Below the pieces are notes generated by a model. That model saw only the letters and a list, made by a program, of their open reading frames with translations. It was not told the DNA's origin and did no database searches. Below are positions 10,751 to 20,885 of a DNA stretch of 64,000 nucleotides, in pieces. How positions within the stretch are numbered: the stretch's first letter is position 1; every line of letters begins with the position of its first letter. Position numbers and translations under genes: made by a program. Origin of the DNA: Taudactylus pleione (lineage: Eukaryota > Chordata > Amphibia > Anura > Myobatrachidae); NCBI GenBank assembly GCA_031769625.1, contig JAUIMM010000003.1:555001-619000 (forward strand), given 5' to 3'.

Positions 10751-12820
10751 TTAAGAGTGGGGACGCTCCTGTGCAGAAAGGAGAATCCGCCGCTCGAAGG
10801 AAGCATCCTGAGAGGCGAAGGTGTCAAACCTGTAATACCTCACGAAGGTATGGACAGAAGACCACGTAGCAGCCTTGCAGATCTGAACTGCCGAGGCACC
10901 ACGTCGAGCTGCCCACGAAGGACCCACAGACCTAGTGGAATGAGCCTTCAGAGAAGGAGGGACCGGTAGGCCTTCATGAAGATAAGCTTCAGAAATAGCC
11001 ATACGGATCCAGGCTGCCAAAGTTTGCTTTGAAGCAGGCCAACCCTTTTTACGGAAGCCATAGAGGACAAACAAAGCGTCCGACTTCCTAAACGAAGAAG
11101 TGCGGTCAACATAAGTCCTTAAGGCCCGCACAACATCCAAAGAGGCCTCACCCACGGAAAGACCCGGTGAGTTAAAGGCCGGAACAACTATTTCCTCGTT
11201 AACATGAAACTGGGAAACAACTTTGGGAAGAAACTCGGGCCGAGTGCGGAGCACTGCCCTGTTCCCATAAAAAACCAAGAAAGGGGGTCTACAAGAAAGA
11301 GCCCCTAACTCAGAAACACGTCTGGCCGAAGCAATGGCCAGAAGGAAAACAGTCTTAGCTGTTAGCCATTTAAGATCCACTGAGCCCAGTGGTTCAAACG
11401 GCGGTCCTTGGAGAGCCCTCAGGACCACAGCCAAATCCCAAGGCGCCACAGGTGGAACAAAGGGCGGCTGAATGCGGAGAACACCCTGCATAAAGGTGCG
11501 CACATCCGGGATTGTAGCAATCCTACGGTGAAACCAGACAGATAGGGCCGAAACCTGTACCTTCAAAGAAGCAAGGCGAAGCCCATGATCTAGTCCCGCT
11601 TGCAGGAAGGCGAGAATCCGAGACAGACGAAACTCCCGCGGTGCATAACCTCTCGGTCGACACCACTGGAAGAACGTATGCCACACGCGATGGTATATCC
11701 TCGCGGAAGACGGTTTCCGAGCTCGTAACATGGTACGCACCACAGAGCTGGAAAACCCCCGGGACCTCAGCATGGTCGTCTCAACAGCCACGCCGTCAAA
11801 GACAGCCGAGTCAGGTCCGGGTGAAGGCAAGGACCCTGAGACAGAAGGTCCGGTCGTAGCGGCAACCGCAGAGGACTGTCCACGGACAGACCCTGAAGGT
11901 CTTAGAACCAGTGCCGTCTGGGCCACGCGGGAGCTATCAACAGGAGCGTCCCTCCTTCCTGTTTGAATTTCCGGATTACCCGTGGAAGAACGGAGACCGG
12001 AGGGAACAGGTATGCGAACCGGAACGTCCACCGGACGGACAGAGCATCCACCAGAGACGCCCCTTCGTCTCTTGTGCGAGACCCGTACACCGGCAACTTG
12101 TTGTTGTGCCGGGACGCCATGAGGTCGATTTCTGGAAGACCCCACCTGTCCACCAGTAGTTGAAAAACGTCCGGGTGCAGGGACCATTCCCCTGGATGAA
12201 CGTCCTGGCGACTTAGAAAGTCCGCCTCCCAATTTAGCACTCCCGGGATGAAGACCGCTGATATGGCCGGAAGATTGCGCTCCGCCCAAACCAGGATCCG
12301 AGAGACCTCTACGAGAGCCGCCCGACTGCGAGTTCCTCCTTGCCTGTTTATGTAGGCCACGGTGGTAGCGTTGTCCGACTGGACCTGCACCGGGCGACCC
12401 TGGAGAAACCGCTGTGCCTGCTGGAGAGCATTGAAGACCGCACGGAGTTCCAAGATATTTATTGGAAGCTCCGCTTCTGTCGGCGTCCACCTGCCCTGGA
12501 ACAAGTGTGGACCCGAAACTGCTCCCCAGCCCCGAAGACTGGCGTCCGTTGTCAACAGGACCCAATTTGGAACCCAGAACGGACGTCCCTTGTTGAGGTG
12601 GGTCGTCTGTAACCACCACGCAAGGGACAGGCGAACCTCCTGGGTGAGCACAATCGTCTGGGACTTCAGAGACTGAGGCAGCCCGTTCCACTTGGACAGG
12701 ATCAGGTGCTGCAGAGGTCTGGAGTGAAACTGGGCGTATTCCACCATGTCGAACACCGACACCATGGAGCCCAGTAACCTCATCGCCGAGTGTAAGGACA
12801 CCCGGCGGCTGTGCAGGCAA
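10751..12820 (-). CDS. DIRS tyrosine recombinase (YR)
   Basis: The 689-codon frame has its recognisable part in the C-terminal half, from about residue 345. An N-terminal core-binding-like stretch is followed by the catalytic Arg in SARRVSELGA (about 500), the HSTR box (His627, Arg630) and a terminal RYYRFD with the likely nucleophile Tyr at 662-663. These are the expected R...HxxR...Y residues. The product would integrate circular cDNA without a target duplication. The first ~340 codons overlap the RT/RNase H frame by about 919 nt in another frame, so the true start is unclear and is probably internal or reached by readthrough or splicing. No integrase or protease is present, which separates it from LTR elements. 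Confidence 0.9.
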   Translation of the reverse strand: MPAQPPGVLTLGDEVTGLHGVGVRHGGIRPVSLQTSAAPDPVQVERAASVSEVPDDCAHPGGSPVPCVVVTDDPPQQGTSVLGSKLGPVDNGRQSSGLGSSFGSTLVPGQVDADRSGASNKYLGTPCGLQCSPAGTAVSPGSPGAGPVGQRYHRGLHKQARRNSQSGGSRRGLSDPGLGGAQSSGHISGLHPGSAKLGGGLSKSPGRSSRGMVPAPGRFSTTGGQVGSSRNRPHGVPAQQQVAGVRVSHKRRRGVSGGCSVRPVDVPVRIPVPSGLRSSTGNPEIQTGRRDAPVDSSRVAQTALVLRPSGSVRGQSSAVAATTGPSVSGSLPSPGPDSAVFDGVAVETTMLRSRGFSSSVVRTMLRARKPSSARIYHRVWHTFFQWCRPRGYAPREFRLSRILAFLQAGLDHGLRLASLKVQVSALSVWFHRRIATIPDVRTFMQGVLRIQPPFVPPVAPWDLAVVLRALQGPPFEPLGSVDLKWLTAKTVFLLAIASARRVSELGALSCRPPFLVFYGNRAVLRTRPEFLPKVVSQFHVNEEIVVPAFNSPGLSVGEASLDVVRALRTYVDRTSSFRKSDALFVLYGFRKKGWPASKQTLAAWIRMAISEAYLHEGLPVPPSLKAHSTRSVGPSWAARRGASAVQICKAATWSSVHTFVRYYRFDTFASQDASFERRILLSAQERPHS

Positions 12821-13893
12821 CTGCGCACCCTTGACTGTAAAGCAGAGATCTTGTCCTCCGTCACGAAGATCCTTTGCTGTCCCGAGTCCAATAAGGCTCC
12901 AAGATGCAGAATCCTCCGAGACGGGATTAGAGTGGACTTCTGCCAGTTGATTAGCCAGCCGTGCCGTTGCAGCAGTGCAATGGTCAGGTCCAAGTGGCGT
13001 AACAGGAGCTCTGGAGATCCTGCCACCAATAACAGGTCATCCAAATACGGCAACATGCGGACTCCCTGCAGCCGCAGAGAAGCCGCCATGACCGCCATCA
13101 CCTTGGTGAAAACACGTGGTGCTGTTGCCAGGCCAAAAGGTAACGCCCGAAACTGGAAGTGGTCGCTGCGGATTGCAAACCTGAGGAACTGTTGATGGCG
13201 CAAAAGAATAGGGACATGCAGGTAAGCATCCTGTATGTCCAATGACACCAAGTAGTCCCCAGGTTCCAGCGCCAGAATGATGGACCGTAGGGTCTCCATC
13301 CGAAACTTCGGGACCCGCAAAGACTTGTTGAGTGCTTTGAGGTTGAGAATCGGACGATATGACCCATTGGGTTTCTGTACCAAAAATAGATTTGAATAGA
13401 AACCCTGGCCCCTCTGGGAGAATGGAACAGCCACTATAACTCCAGCCTGGAGCATAGTGTGCAATACCTTCCGCAGCTCCGTAGCCTTGTTCCGGTCTGA
13501 TGGGAGACCCGTGGTGAAGAAGCGAGCCGGGGGTCTGTGCCGGAAGGAGAGGGCGTATCCGTGGGAAACCACCTCCAGAACCCAAGTGTCTGTCGTAGTG
13601 GTCGACCAACACTGGGCGAACTGTAGCAGGCGGCCTCCCACCCTGGGATCCCCCAAAGGGAGGCCCGGACCGTCAGGCCGCAGGCTTGTCATCTGGCTTG
13701 GGGGCCGGACGTCTGGTACTCCATGCCTGCTTCCGGGGCTTGACCGATTTCTTAGGGCCAGCCTGTCGAGGAAACGACTGTGGTTTGGGCCTGCCCTGGG
13801 CCCTAGATGACCGAAAGGACGATGGTCCCGAACCAGAAGGAGCAGCGGCCGACGGGAGACAAGCAGATTTGGCTGCCGCCAGCGTGGCCACAA
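11902..13893 (-). CDS. DIRS reverse transcriptase and RNase H
   Basis: A 663-codon frame. The RT core spans about residues 130-330: VQKPNGSYRPILNLKALN near 172-189, motif A SLDIQDAY at 217-224, motif B LPFGLATAPR at 251-260, and the catalytic YLDD at 283-286. RNase H follows: TTDAS (Asp450), ILELRAV (Glu482), SDNATTV (Asp507) and NWEADFLSR (Asp558), so all four metal-binding acids are present. It makes element cDNA from the RNA. Its start overlaps the gag-like frame by about 220 nt and its end overlaps the recombinase frame, each in a different frame. The ATG used in the cell is not certain. Confidence 0.93.
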   Translation of the reverse strand: MWPRWRQPNLLVSRRPLLLLVRDHRPFGHLGPRAGPNHSRFLDRLALRNRSSPGSRHGVPDVRPPSQMTSLRPDGPGLPLGDPRVGGRLLQFAQCWSTTTTDTWVLEVVSHGYALSFRHRPPARFFTTGLPSDRNKATELRKVLHTMLQAGVIVAVPFSQRGQGFYSNLFLVQKPNGSYRPILNLKALNKSLRVPKFRMETLRSIILALEPGDYLVSLDIQDAYLHVPILLRHQQFLRFAIRSDHFQFRALPFGLATAPRVFTKVMAVMAASLRLQGVRMLPYLDDLLLVAGSPELLLRHLDLTIALLQRHGWLINWQKSTLIPSRRILHLGALLDSGQQRIFVTEDKISALQSRVRSCLHSRRVSLHSAMRLLGSMVSVFDMVEYAQFHSRPLQHLILSKWNGLPQSLKSQTIVLTQEVRLSLAWWLQTTHLNKGRPFWVPNWVLLTTDASLRGWGAVSGPHLFQGRWTPTEAELPINILELRAVFNALQQAQRFLQGRPVQVQSDNATTVAYINRQGGTRSRAALVEVSRILVWAERNLPAISAVFIPGVLNWEADFLSRQDVHPGEWSLHPDVFQLLVDRWGLPEIDLMASRHNNKLPVYGSRTRDEGASLVDALSVRWTFRFAYLFPPVSVLPRVIRKFKQEGGTLLLIAPAWPRRHWF

Positions 13894-15133
13894 TCTTATC
13901 CAGATCCGGACTGAAGAGAACTTCTCCGGTAAACGGCAACGCTTCCAGACCTTTCTTGGAATCTGCGTCCGCCTTCCAGGATCGCAGCCACAAGGTGCGA
14001 CGAGCAGCTACCGCTGCTGAAGAAATTCTAGACACCAGAGTACTAATGTCTAGAGCCGCCTCGTTGATGTAGGTGGCCGAATCACGGAGATTGCCAATCA
14101 ACTCCGCCTGTTCGGCCGGACAGTCGGATTCAAAAGAAGCCTCTAATGAATCCGCCCAGCGCTCCATCGCTCTGGCAACCCAGCAAATGGCCATAGCCGG
14201 CCGTGCTGCCCCCCCTGCAAGGGAATAAGCGGACTTCAGGCAGATTTCTACCTTGCGGTCCGTAGCATCCTTAAGGGAGGACATGGATGGCATCGGCAAT
14301 GTGGCACTACGGACAAGACGGGTCACGTGAGAATCCACCTGTGGAGGGGATTCCCACTTAGCAAAATAATTATCCGCGAACGGATAAGCCACCGCCAGGC
14401 ATCTCTGCGGCTGGTATCTTTTGCCAGGTTGTTTCCACGCCTCCTCTAAATGGTCCACCAACTGACCCGAAAGAGGAAAGACTGTGGCATCGCCCTTCAC
14501 ATCTTTGAAAAAGGCATACTTAGATTTAGCCGCTGGGGGAACTTCGTCCTCAATCACCAAGGCTGTGCGGACCGCCCGAATAAGTCCAGGAATATATACT
14601 TTGGACTTAGCATCAGCGTCCTTAGTATGGAGAGTTTCCTGATCGTAAGGATCCAGAATCTCCCCATCATCAGACGTCCCTTCGTCATCCTCATAAGGAG
14701 CGGACAGAGACGCCACCGGCCTTTTATGAGGCCGCATCACAGACTCCCCTTGCAACACATCCGACAAGTGCTGTACAGAACTCGTCAGGGAGTTAACCCA
14801 CGCTGGCTCCTGAGAACCCGGGAGCGGGGAAATAGGGAGACTGTGGGGTACCACCAATTGTCGTGGGAACCCCTGCATGGGTGACGACACCACAGACTGC
14901 TGGGACAAACCCATCGGAGTAAACGCGGGCTGCGGAGCTAACTGGCCCACTAAAGCTGTTAACGCCTGAGCGAAACAAGCCCAGGGCGGCTCCTGTACCG
15001 GTGCTGTAACCGTAATAGGCCGCGCCATGGACAAACACTGCCGGCAAAGGCCCTCCGCGCTACCCTCCCCCTCCGCTAACGGTACTTTGCACGTGGTACA
15101 CTGTAGCCGGAGGGGAAAATCACTTTCAGACAT
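13673..15133 (-). CDS. DIRS gag-like ORF1 protein
   Basis: A 486-codon frame upstream of RT. Near the N terminus is a four-cysteine zinc-ribbon-like pattern (CTTC, then CRQC about 15 residues later, residues 12-34). An acidic patch (EDDEGTSDDGEILDPYDQE, about 167-185) and a basic, proline-rich tail follow. By position it is the DIRS ORF1, presumed to bind element RNA; the function is inferred from order rather than from a diagnostic domain. The ATG at 15133 follows an untranslated leader of about 900 nt from the terminal repeat. Confidence 0.82.
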   Translation of the reverse strand: MSESDFPLRLQCTTCKVPLAEGEGSAEGLCRQCLSMARPITVTAPVQEPPWACFAQALTALVGQLAPQPAFTPMGLSQQSVVSSPMQGFPRQLVVPHSLPISPLPGSQEPAWVNSLTSSVQHLSDVLQGESVMRPHKRPVASLSAPYEDDEGTSDDGEILDPYDQETLHTKDADAKSKVYIPGLIRAVRTALVIEDEVPPAAKSKYAFFKDVKGDATVFPLSGQLVDHLEEAWKQPGKRYQPQRCLAVAYPFADNYFAKWESPPQVDSHVTRLVRSATLPMPSMSSLKDATDRKVEICLKSAYSLAGGAARPAMAICWVARAMERWADSLEASFESDCPAEQAELIGNLRDSATYINEAALDISTLVSRISSAAVAARRTLWLRSWKADADSKKGLEALPFTGEVLFSPDLDKIVATLAAAKSACLPSAAAPSGSGPSSFRSSRAQGRPKPQSFPRQAGPKKSVKPRKQAWSTRRPAPKPDDKPAA

Positions 15134-16067
15134 GATGGCACCACGTATGTGACCTCTCTCACCAATTAAGTATTAAATAGGCGAGAGACCACCCTGCAGC
15201 ACCGCACCGCAAGGGCTTTAGCAGAAGAACAGGGACAGTAATAAAGCTGACAGTTTAGAGAAGAAAAGTTACAGGCAGCGCTAGCACAGTCACATACAAT
15301 GCAGAGAAATAACAATTCCTGCACTAACAGCGCTGATCACTCAACTACACAGACACAGGGCCTGGTAGGACACAGCGCTGCATACACAGACCTGAGCCAC
15401 AGCGGGGGAGAGGTATGCGGGGGGACCCAGACCACGATGCTTCCGTCCAGCGCTTCCAGCAGCGTTCACCATGCGTTCTGGAGAAGATGGCCGCCGAGGA
15501 GCAGAGAGGAGGCTGGCCTGGGGGAGGAGCGCTGCCACAGGACCAGTCGGCAGCATGCAGAGAGGGCTGTGTGCAGCGGGGGAGGCGCCGGCTGTGAGAC
15601 AGGGAAGGCGCGCTCCCCTGGCATGCATTTAACCCCTGGGACGCCGCAGCGCTACCGCTCTGCTGCGGTCCGCTGTCCCAGGGGGTAGTGGAAGCGCAAG
15701 TTGGTCGCCTGGCTCCACGCTGCAGCCAGTCCCCAGGGAGCCCCCTCCCTGGGGACTTAGGACCATGTGATCAGTGGGGACCCACCGCGGGACCCCGCTG
15801 CTTACCTCTGTCCCCCTTGAATCCGGCCATGGTCCGGAGCATCTGGGGTCACCGCTAGCTGTGACCCCAGACGCCCACCAGCATCCCCGGATCAGTACCG
15901 GCGTTCTGGTACCGGCGGGGTGTAGGGAAGACAGCATGGACGTCAGGACTGACTGTCCATGCTGTTCATCCAGATGTGCAGCCACAGCTGCATGAAGAAA
16001 AGGCTTCAGGGGCTCTTCTAGCCCCCACTCCAACAGGTGCACCCGACTCCGGCCGGGCACCAAACTA
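15134..16067 (-). promoter_or_regulatory. DIRS leader region
   Basis: Non-coding GC-rich sequence between the right inverted repeat and the gag-like ATG. Several small frames on both strands cross it with no domain. By comparison with other DIRS elements, the promoter should lie in the terminal repeat or this leader. I see no clear TATA box. Confidence 0.5.
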
Positions 16068-16219
16068 AACTGAGGTGCCTTGGCCCGGGGGCGGGGTATA
16101 GGAGGGGGACCTAGTGCATCCTGGGAGGCTGAAAGCTTAACTCTTTGGTGCCCTGCGACTGACGTCACACCTATACCCCAAGGTATCCTGTGGATACCCT
16201 ATGGACCCTGAAGTAGAAA
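16068..16219. repeat. DIRS right inverted terminal repeat
   Basis: Inverse of the left repeat, ending GGACCCTGAAGTAGAAA at 16219. The two repeats are nearly identical over about 150 bp, differing mainly in the outer 25 bases (a few substitutions and a short length difference around 'tccatagggt'). Confidence 0.9.
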
Positions 16220-16508
16220 TAAAGCTTTTAACACAAATGAATAACACAAAGTACCTTTATTAGGGCTACTAGTACTCATCTGTACTGATTTCCAGTGTCA
16301 GTGCATCTTATTTTGGGGCAAAGACTGATTCCCCCAATCTTTCCGCCTGTTCTGCATTCGCCGCTTTCCGTTTTCACCTGTTTTGGAATTGAATTAGGCG
16401 AAAAGCGGGGACGCGCAGGGAAAGATTCCGCCTCTGATACAGACGAAGGAGGAGGGAATCGGACAGGCGAAACTTTTCCGACATTTCGACTCTGATTGAA
16501 TAGAGGCC
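16220..16508. mobile_element. Right half of the element split by DIRS
   Basis: It resumes with 'agtgtcagtgcatctt', 'gccgctttccgttttcacctg' and 'gcgaaaagcggggacgcgca' and ends near TGATTGAATAGAGGCC. The order matches the right half of the intact copy at 6801-7611. With 10015-10284 it makes one interrupted element. Confidence 0.75.
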
Positions 16509-16509
16509 T

Positions 16510-16590
16510 ATGTCGGCATGGAAGGGTTTGACCTACCGCTGTCACTGTTGACATTCTGACTGTCGACAACCTATCTACATCCCCATTAGG
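16510..16590. repeat. GTCGAC-family fragment
   Basis: Repeated 'ctgtcactgttgacattctg' and 'actgtcgacaacctatc' resemble the arms of the element at 2419-2944. Too short to bound. Confidence 0.35.
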
Positions 16591-16599
16591 CAACCTAGA

Positions 16600-17100
16600 C
16601 TCCCGCATAGCACCGAGGGGCCCAGATTACCCAAACCCATGTTTGTTTTTCTACAAAGTGAGAGAGTCAAAAGGATCAAACCAGTAACAGAGCAATTCAT
16701 TGCTCTGAATTGACCCAATACCCACACAAATCAGTTGATCCCTGTCTCCCCATCTATAACCTGCAATCTCTCTCTATCTTTTCATCATTATATAAGAGCT
16801 CGGTGATTACACCTATGCTGACAACAAGGTCTGACCCAAGCTCTGTCACAGATTCCCATTTCTCAGCTCCCACACCCTCCAGCCCCCTGGTTTTGCTCTC
16901 CTGTATTGCCAGCAAGTAGATATATAGACCGGCACACCGATAAAATGTTACGATTGAAGGTCGCAGACTTGTGACCTCAGCTAGTGAGAGAGGAGCAGAA
17001 ATTCACCTTTGCCGGAACGGAGCAACTTGTGGCTCTCTGCTTCCTTCCACTGTGCCCAACCGGCTGCGTTCTGTAGAATCAGACACAGCTTTCTTACAGG
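16600..17100. other. Stretch without a recognised gene
   Basis: No splice-bordered exon, RNA gene or clear repeat ends seen. Confidence 0.4.
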
Positions 17101-17101
17101 T

Positions 17102-17700
17102 GTTGGGTACGCGTTCCCGGCACACACAATGCCGACAGTCAGTATTCTGGCACCGGAATCCCGAAGGTTGGAAATCCGAAGCATGCAGGTAAGTAATTTA
17201 ACCCTACCCCTAACCCAATCCCTCCCCTCCCACAGCCTAACCTCCCCCCCACAAGCCTAAACATTACCCTCCCCTCCCGCAGCCTAACCTTAACCCTCCC
17301 CCTAGTGCCTAAAGGTGCCCATCCACTAGACGATTAAGTTGAGCGATTGAACGATAACGATCATTCAATCATTTGCAAATCGTTTGTAAACATGTCTACA
17401 ATGACCAGCGCTGCGCGTGCCGGCTGGTCGTTTAGACATCTATCATCGTGCAAACATGCTGGTCAACCTGACGATAACGTCAGGTTGAGCATGTTTGCAG
17501 ATGATTGATGAGCCTGCATTGAACGACTGCCCGTTCAGTGCAGGCTCATCACAGACTGACAAACAACTGCATGATTACAATGTCGTCATCGTGCTGTCAT
17601 TTTCATGTCTGCTAGTGGATGGGCACCTTAATCCTAATAAATATCGCAGCTGCCGGGATTCTGGCGCAAGGATTCTCAGCGTTAGATGCCAACTACATCC
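17102..17700. mobile_element. GC-rich family element, inverted, interrupted
   Basis: The centre is the complement of the family minisatellite (CCTAACCTTAACCCTCCCCC). The flanks are 'ggcaccggaatcccgaagg' on the left and 'gccgggattctggcgcaagg ... aactacatcc' on the right. I could not define a clean duplication. An inner element (17313-17628) interrupts it. Confidence 0.6.
17313..17628. mobile_element. AGGTGCCCATCCACTAG element (3-bp duplication)
   Basis: The ends are AGGTGCCCATCCACTAGACG and GCTAGTGGATGGGCACCT, with a TAA duplication (17310-17312 and 17629-17631). Inside are complementary blocks such as CAACCTGACGATAACGTCAG. A second copy, reversed, is at 33997-34335. Confidence 0.8.
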
Positions 17701-17973
17701 TGCTTAGGGAAGTTCGAGCCTTTTAAACGACACTTACTGGACACTTTTACCTTCTGCGTTATTTAAATGACGCGTTATTGGACGATAAGATACATCGTTG
17801 GAAGATAAAGGCAAATTGAAATTTCCATGCTCCTTAATAAATACTTGTTAAGAAAAATGATTACCCATAGAAGCCAGGTAAACATACCGTGTCCTATCCA
17901 CTCCCTCCTGGAAATCAGTACAGACCCCATTCAGTTTCTCTCACCCCCTCCTGACTCTATGAAGTCTGCTTAC

Positions 17974-18042
17974 TCTTTTCACGCAGTCCACTTTTGACAG
18001 CCGCTCCTGGACGAGCCTGGCCCACAGCGCGTCTGGGATTTC
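17974..18042 (-). CDS. AK8: AK8 exon 5
   Basis: 69 nt, 23 codons in phase 0, reading EIPDALWARLVQERLSKVDC then VKR. The acceptor is 'tgtttctctag' just above 18042 and the donor is GTAAGCAG just below 17974. The QERL and DC spacing matches the kinase helix ahead of the GW-LDG strand in AK8. This is the last exon that can be read in the window. Confidence 0.88.
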
Positions 18043-18728
18043 CTAGAGAAACACACAACAAACAAATGAATGAAAAGTACACCATGAGACGAGAACTTGC
18101 ACCAGACCATCTGTACTTTCTCTAGTAAAAGAAAAGGGGCTGGGGCTGGGGGGAGCGTGAAAAATATACAACTTTCAGGAGAACGGAGGAATAAGGAAAG
18201 AGCATGGACTGTCTTCTGTCATCGCATCCCGGTGGGTGGCGTGTGTCAGAACCTCTAGCTGCCAGAGAGCAAATTTGTGGCTTTGAGCATGCTTCCTTCC
18301 AAAGGTGTTTCCCGCTGCTCCCAGGCAGGGCTGGTGTCTAGTGCACACCTTTGATGTGTCATGTCAAAACAGACGTTGGTGTACCAGGGGGTCCACACTA
18401 CACAGCGTCGCCAAACCAATTTAACAGAAAGAAAAGCAGGCTACCACAGGCCTAGTCGAGCCAGAGCCACAGCCTCAGAAGTCTCTCTTCAGTTGTCACG
18501 TCAACACCTTTCCTCAGGATTTCTATTTTTTTTTGTTTAAAGTTATGTTAAAACATTAATCTACCTCATATATATATTTTTTTTTACTTTAATAATATAT
18601 TTATGTCATGCAAACAGGGAATTTCTCAGATTTGCTCCAGTTTCCTGTGTTGTCTGTTCACCGGCGGCCATTTTGCTGCCTTAGTGCAGATTCATGCTTT
18701 ATAATCTTGTGGTGATTCCAGAAGGAAA
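18043..18728. other. AK8 intron 4, unclassified part
   Basis: Mixed sequence with an AT-rich patch (18520-18610). No recognised repeat ends. Confidence 0.4.
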
Positions 18729-18731
18729 TAT

Positions 18732-19319
18732 GGGCCTGATTCAGAGACGGACGCTAATTGCGCTCGCTCGTTCAGAAAAAGGGGCCGGATATTTAAATTG
18801 AGCGCTCGCTCTTTGCGGTCTCTATGTCTGAGCGAGCGAACGAAACATGCGCTCGCTATTTTGTAAAGACGCCCCCTGGCCGCTCGCATCCTACGTCATC
18901 TCCGCTATTTATTTGATTAATCGAGTACATCGAAAGGCGTCTGAACCGCTCGCCGTGCTTGTGGTAGGATTTTCCTACCGCAATCATGCGAGCAGTTCAG
19001 GCTAAGAAACAACCAAGTGACGTGGTCGATGACGCTGCTTTGTTAATTATGCACACCCTTAAAACGCCCGTTCTGACCGTTTGGCATGCCTGCGTTCGGA
19101 TCTCCACTCCCCGTTTTCAAGCACCTTCCCCTGTTACCACCCACAAACACCTCATTCTGTCACTCAAATTAGCAGGCACTCGCTATTTTGCGAGCGCTCG
19201 ATTTCCGACCGCACTGACTGGTTGGCGCATGCACATTACGACCCATACGCATGCGCAGATGTGCGAACATCGCCCGGAGCGAACGAGCGGCCGCTTACGA
19301 GCGGCTCTGAATCAGGCCC
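18732..19319. mobile_element. GGGCCTGATTCAGAG element (3-bp duplication)
   Basis: 588 bp with inverted ends GGGCCTGATTCAGAG and CTCTGAATCAGGCCC and a TAT duplication (18729-18731 and 19320-19322). The interior is rich in GAGCG/CGCTC words. Frames inside are non-coding shadows. It lies in AK8 intron 4. Confidence 0.85.
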
Positions 19320-19322
19320 TAT

Positions 19323-20168
19323 GTTCGCTTTGTTCAGTCATAAAATTAGCCCAACAGACAAAGAAAAGGATTTTCACAATTATTGTGCAGTCTTTACAGA
19401 AAACTCCTCACAGGTTTTATCGCGATGCGTCCAGTAAACGGGAGACGGGCGGAAGCTAACAGGGCAACATCGTAGGAAGTATGGTGCAGCAACAAATCCT
19501 TGCCTAATACCTTTATACAGTAGATAAACCAGCTTTATGTCAATGAGTGCATGTAATTTAATCCTAATATTGAAGGGTAGAAATTTAACATGCACAAACT
19601 CAGCTATCATTAACGACGGCACTGAGGAATATGTCCTCTCATTAAGCGCAAGTGTAAGGCGAGTGACTGATCATCGGAGGATTAACTGGCTCTTCATATA
19701 TACAAATCACTGGCATCCTCTATTGCTTCTAATCCGTTCTAAAGATCTCAAGCAACCCCGCAGCTTAACAAAGAGGTTTTCAATGATTTCTGCTAATTGC
19801 ACGACTTGCTTTGTAGATGTACCAAGTGATGCAAAGAACTGTGGGAATGAGGGAAGACATTGAGGGCTAGCGGAGGAGTGACTGGTTCCCAGTATAAATT
19901 GGCAAACATTGACATTATGTGGTAAAATGGGAACCTAAAACAATAAAAAGCAGAGATTTGGCAAGGTTCTCCGGACAATAAGATATGAAATAAATGTCTG
20001 TGCGTTGTTGCTGTACTGGTGCTTAAGTCACTCAAAGCAATATCAAAATAAGCTGCAATGTATCAAATAAGAAGATTACATTTTAAAAATGACCTGGGGC
20101 ACTGAGCACAAAGAATTTGCACGTGGGCATTTGTGGCTAGCAGTGACTCTGATAAAAAGCACCGTGCA
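19323..20168. other. AK8 intron 4, unclassified part
   Basis: AT-leaning sequence without recognised elements or exons. Confidence 0.4.
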
Positions 20169-20176
20169 TTAAAATG

Positions 20177-20690
20177 GCATCTAGTCAGGAAGCTGGAGGT
20201 CGAAATGCCGAAAGCCGGCTTCCCGACAGTGAAAGCCCGGCATGGGACTAGTGATAGGCATCTAAATATCGACGCCTATCATTAGCCCCACGCCGAAATC
20301 CCAATGCCCGGCATACCGAACATAGGTAAGTCGGGCGTCAGGAGCGCAGAGCCGCAGGGGGGGGGGTTAGGTTTAGGCACCCCCGGGGGGAGGTTAGGCT
20401 TAGGGAAGGGGTGTTAGCATCACACTCCCCCGGGGGGAGGTTAGGCACCCCCCCGGGTGCAGTTAGGGGTTCGGGGAGCGGGGTTAGGCACCCCTGGGGG
20501 AGGTTAGGCTTAGGCACTAAGGGGGGAGGTTAGGTTTAGGCACCACTAAGGGAGAGTTAGGGTTAGGGGGGTGGGAGAGGGGTAGGGATAGGGTTAATGC
20601 TTACCCTGTCGGGATCTCCATCTGCCGGCCTTCCGGTGTCTGTATTTCATCCGCCGGGCTTAGGTCCGGCAGTATAACACACAGATTCCG
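20177..20690. mobile_element. GC-rich family element with TTAGGC core
   Basis: Flanked by TTAAAATG (20169-20176) and TTAAAATA (20691-20698), an 8-bp duplication with one mismatch. It carries the 'ctagtcaggaagc' terminus and a tandem core of about 20-30-bp units built on GGTTAGGCTTAGGCAC with runs of C and G. Confidence 0.78.
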
Positions 20691-20885
20691 TTAAAATACA
20701 TATAATAAACACAATTTATTTAGATGTAAAGGAAATGTGGGAAAAGAAGACAGGAAAGTGTGACTGTGACAACCACCGGGGAGAGAGAACAGATAACTAT
20801 TTATTCTGTATTTCAAAATGTTTTTCTTAAATTGCTTATTTATATATTTCCTCTGAAATGTATTCAGGCTCAATGATGTTAAACA

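Larger units (their letters stand above)
10285..16219 (-). mobile_element. Complete DIRS-type retrotransposon
   Basis: About 5.9 kb with the gene order gag-like, RT/RNase H, tyrosine recombinase on the minus strand. The inverted terminal repeats are roughly 10321-10473 and 16068-16219; both carry ACCTTGGGGTATAGGTGTGA in opposite orientation. An internal complementary region at about 10617-10740 joins complements of the two outer ends. DIRS elements insert by a tyrosine recombinase, so the lack of a target duplication is expected. All three frames are open and the catalytic motifs are present, which suggests a fairly recent insertion. Confidence 0.95.

Noticed and set aside
13037..13612. 191-codon minus-strand frame within DIRS
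   Set aside because: A shadow of the RT frame, which carries the real catalytic motifs.
14450..14884. 144-codon plus-strand frame within DIRS
   Set aside because: Antisense shadow of the gag-like frame.
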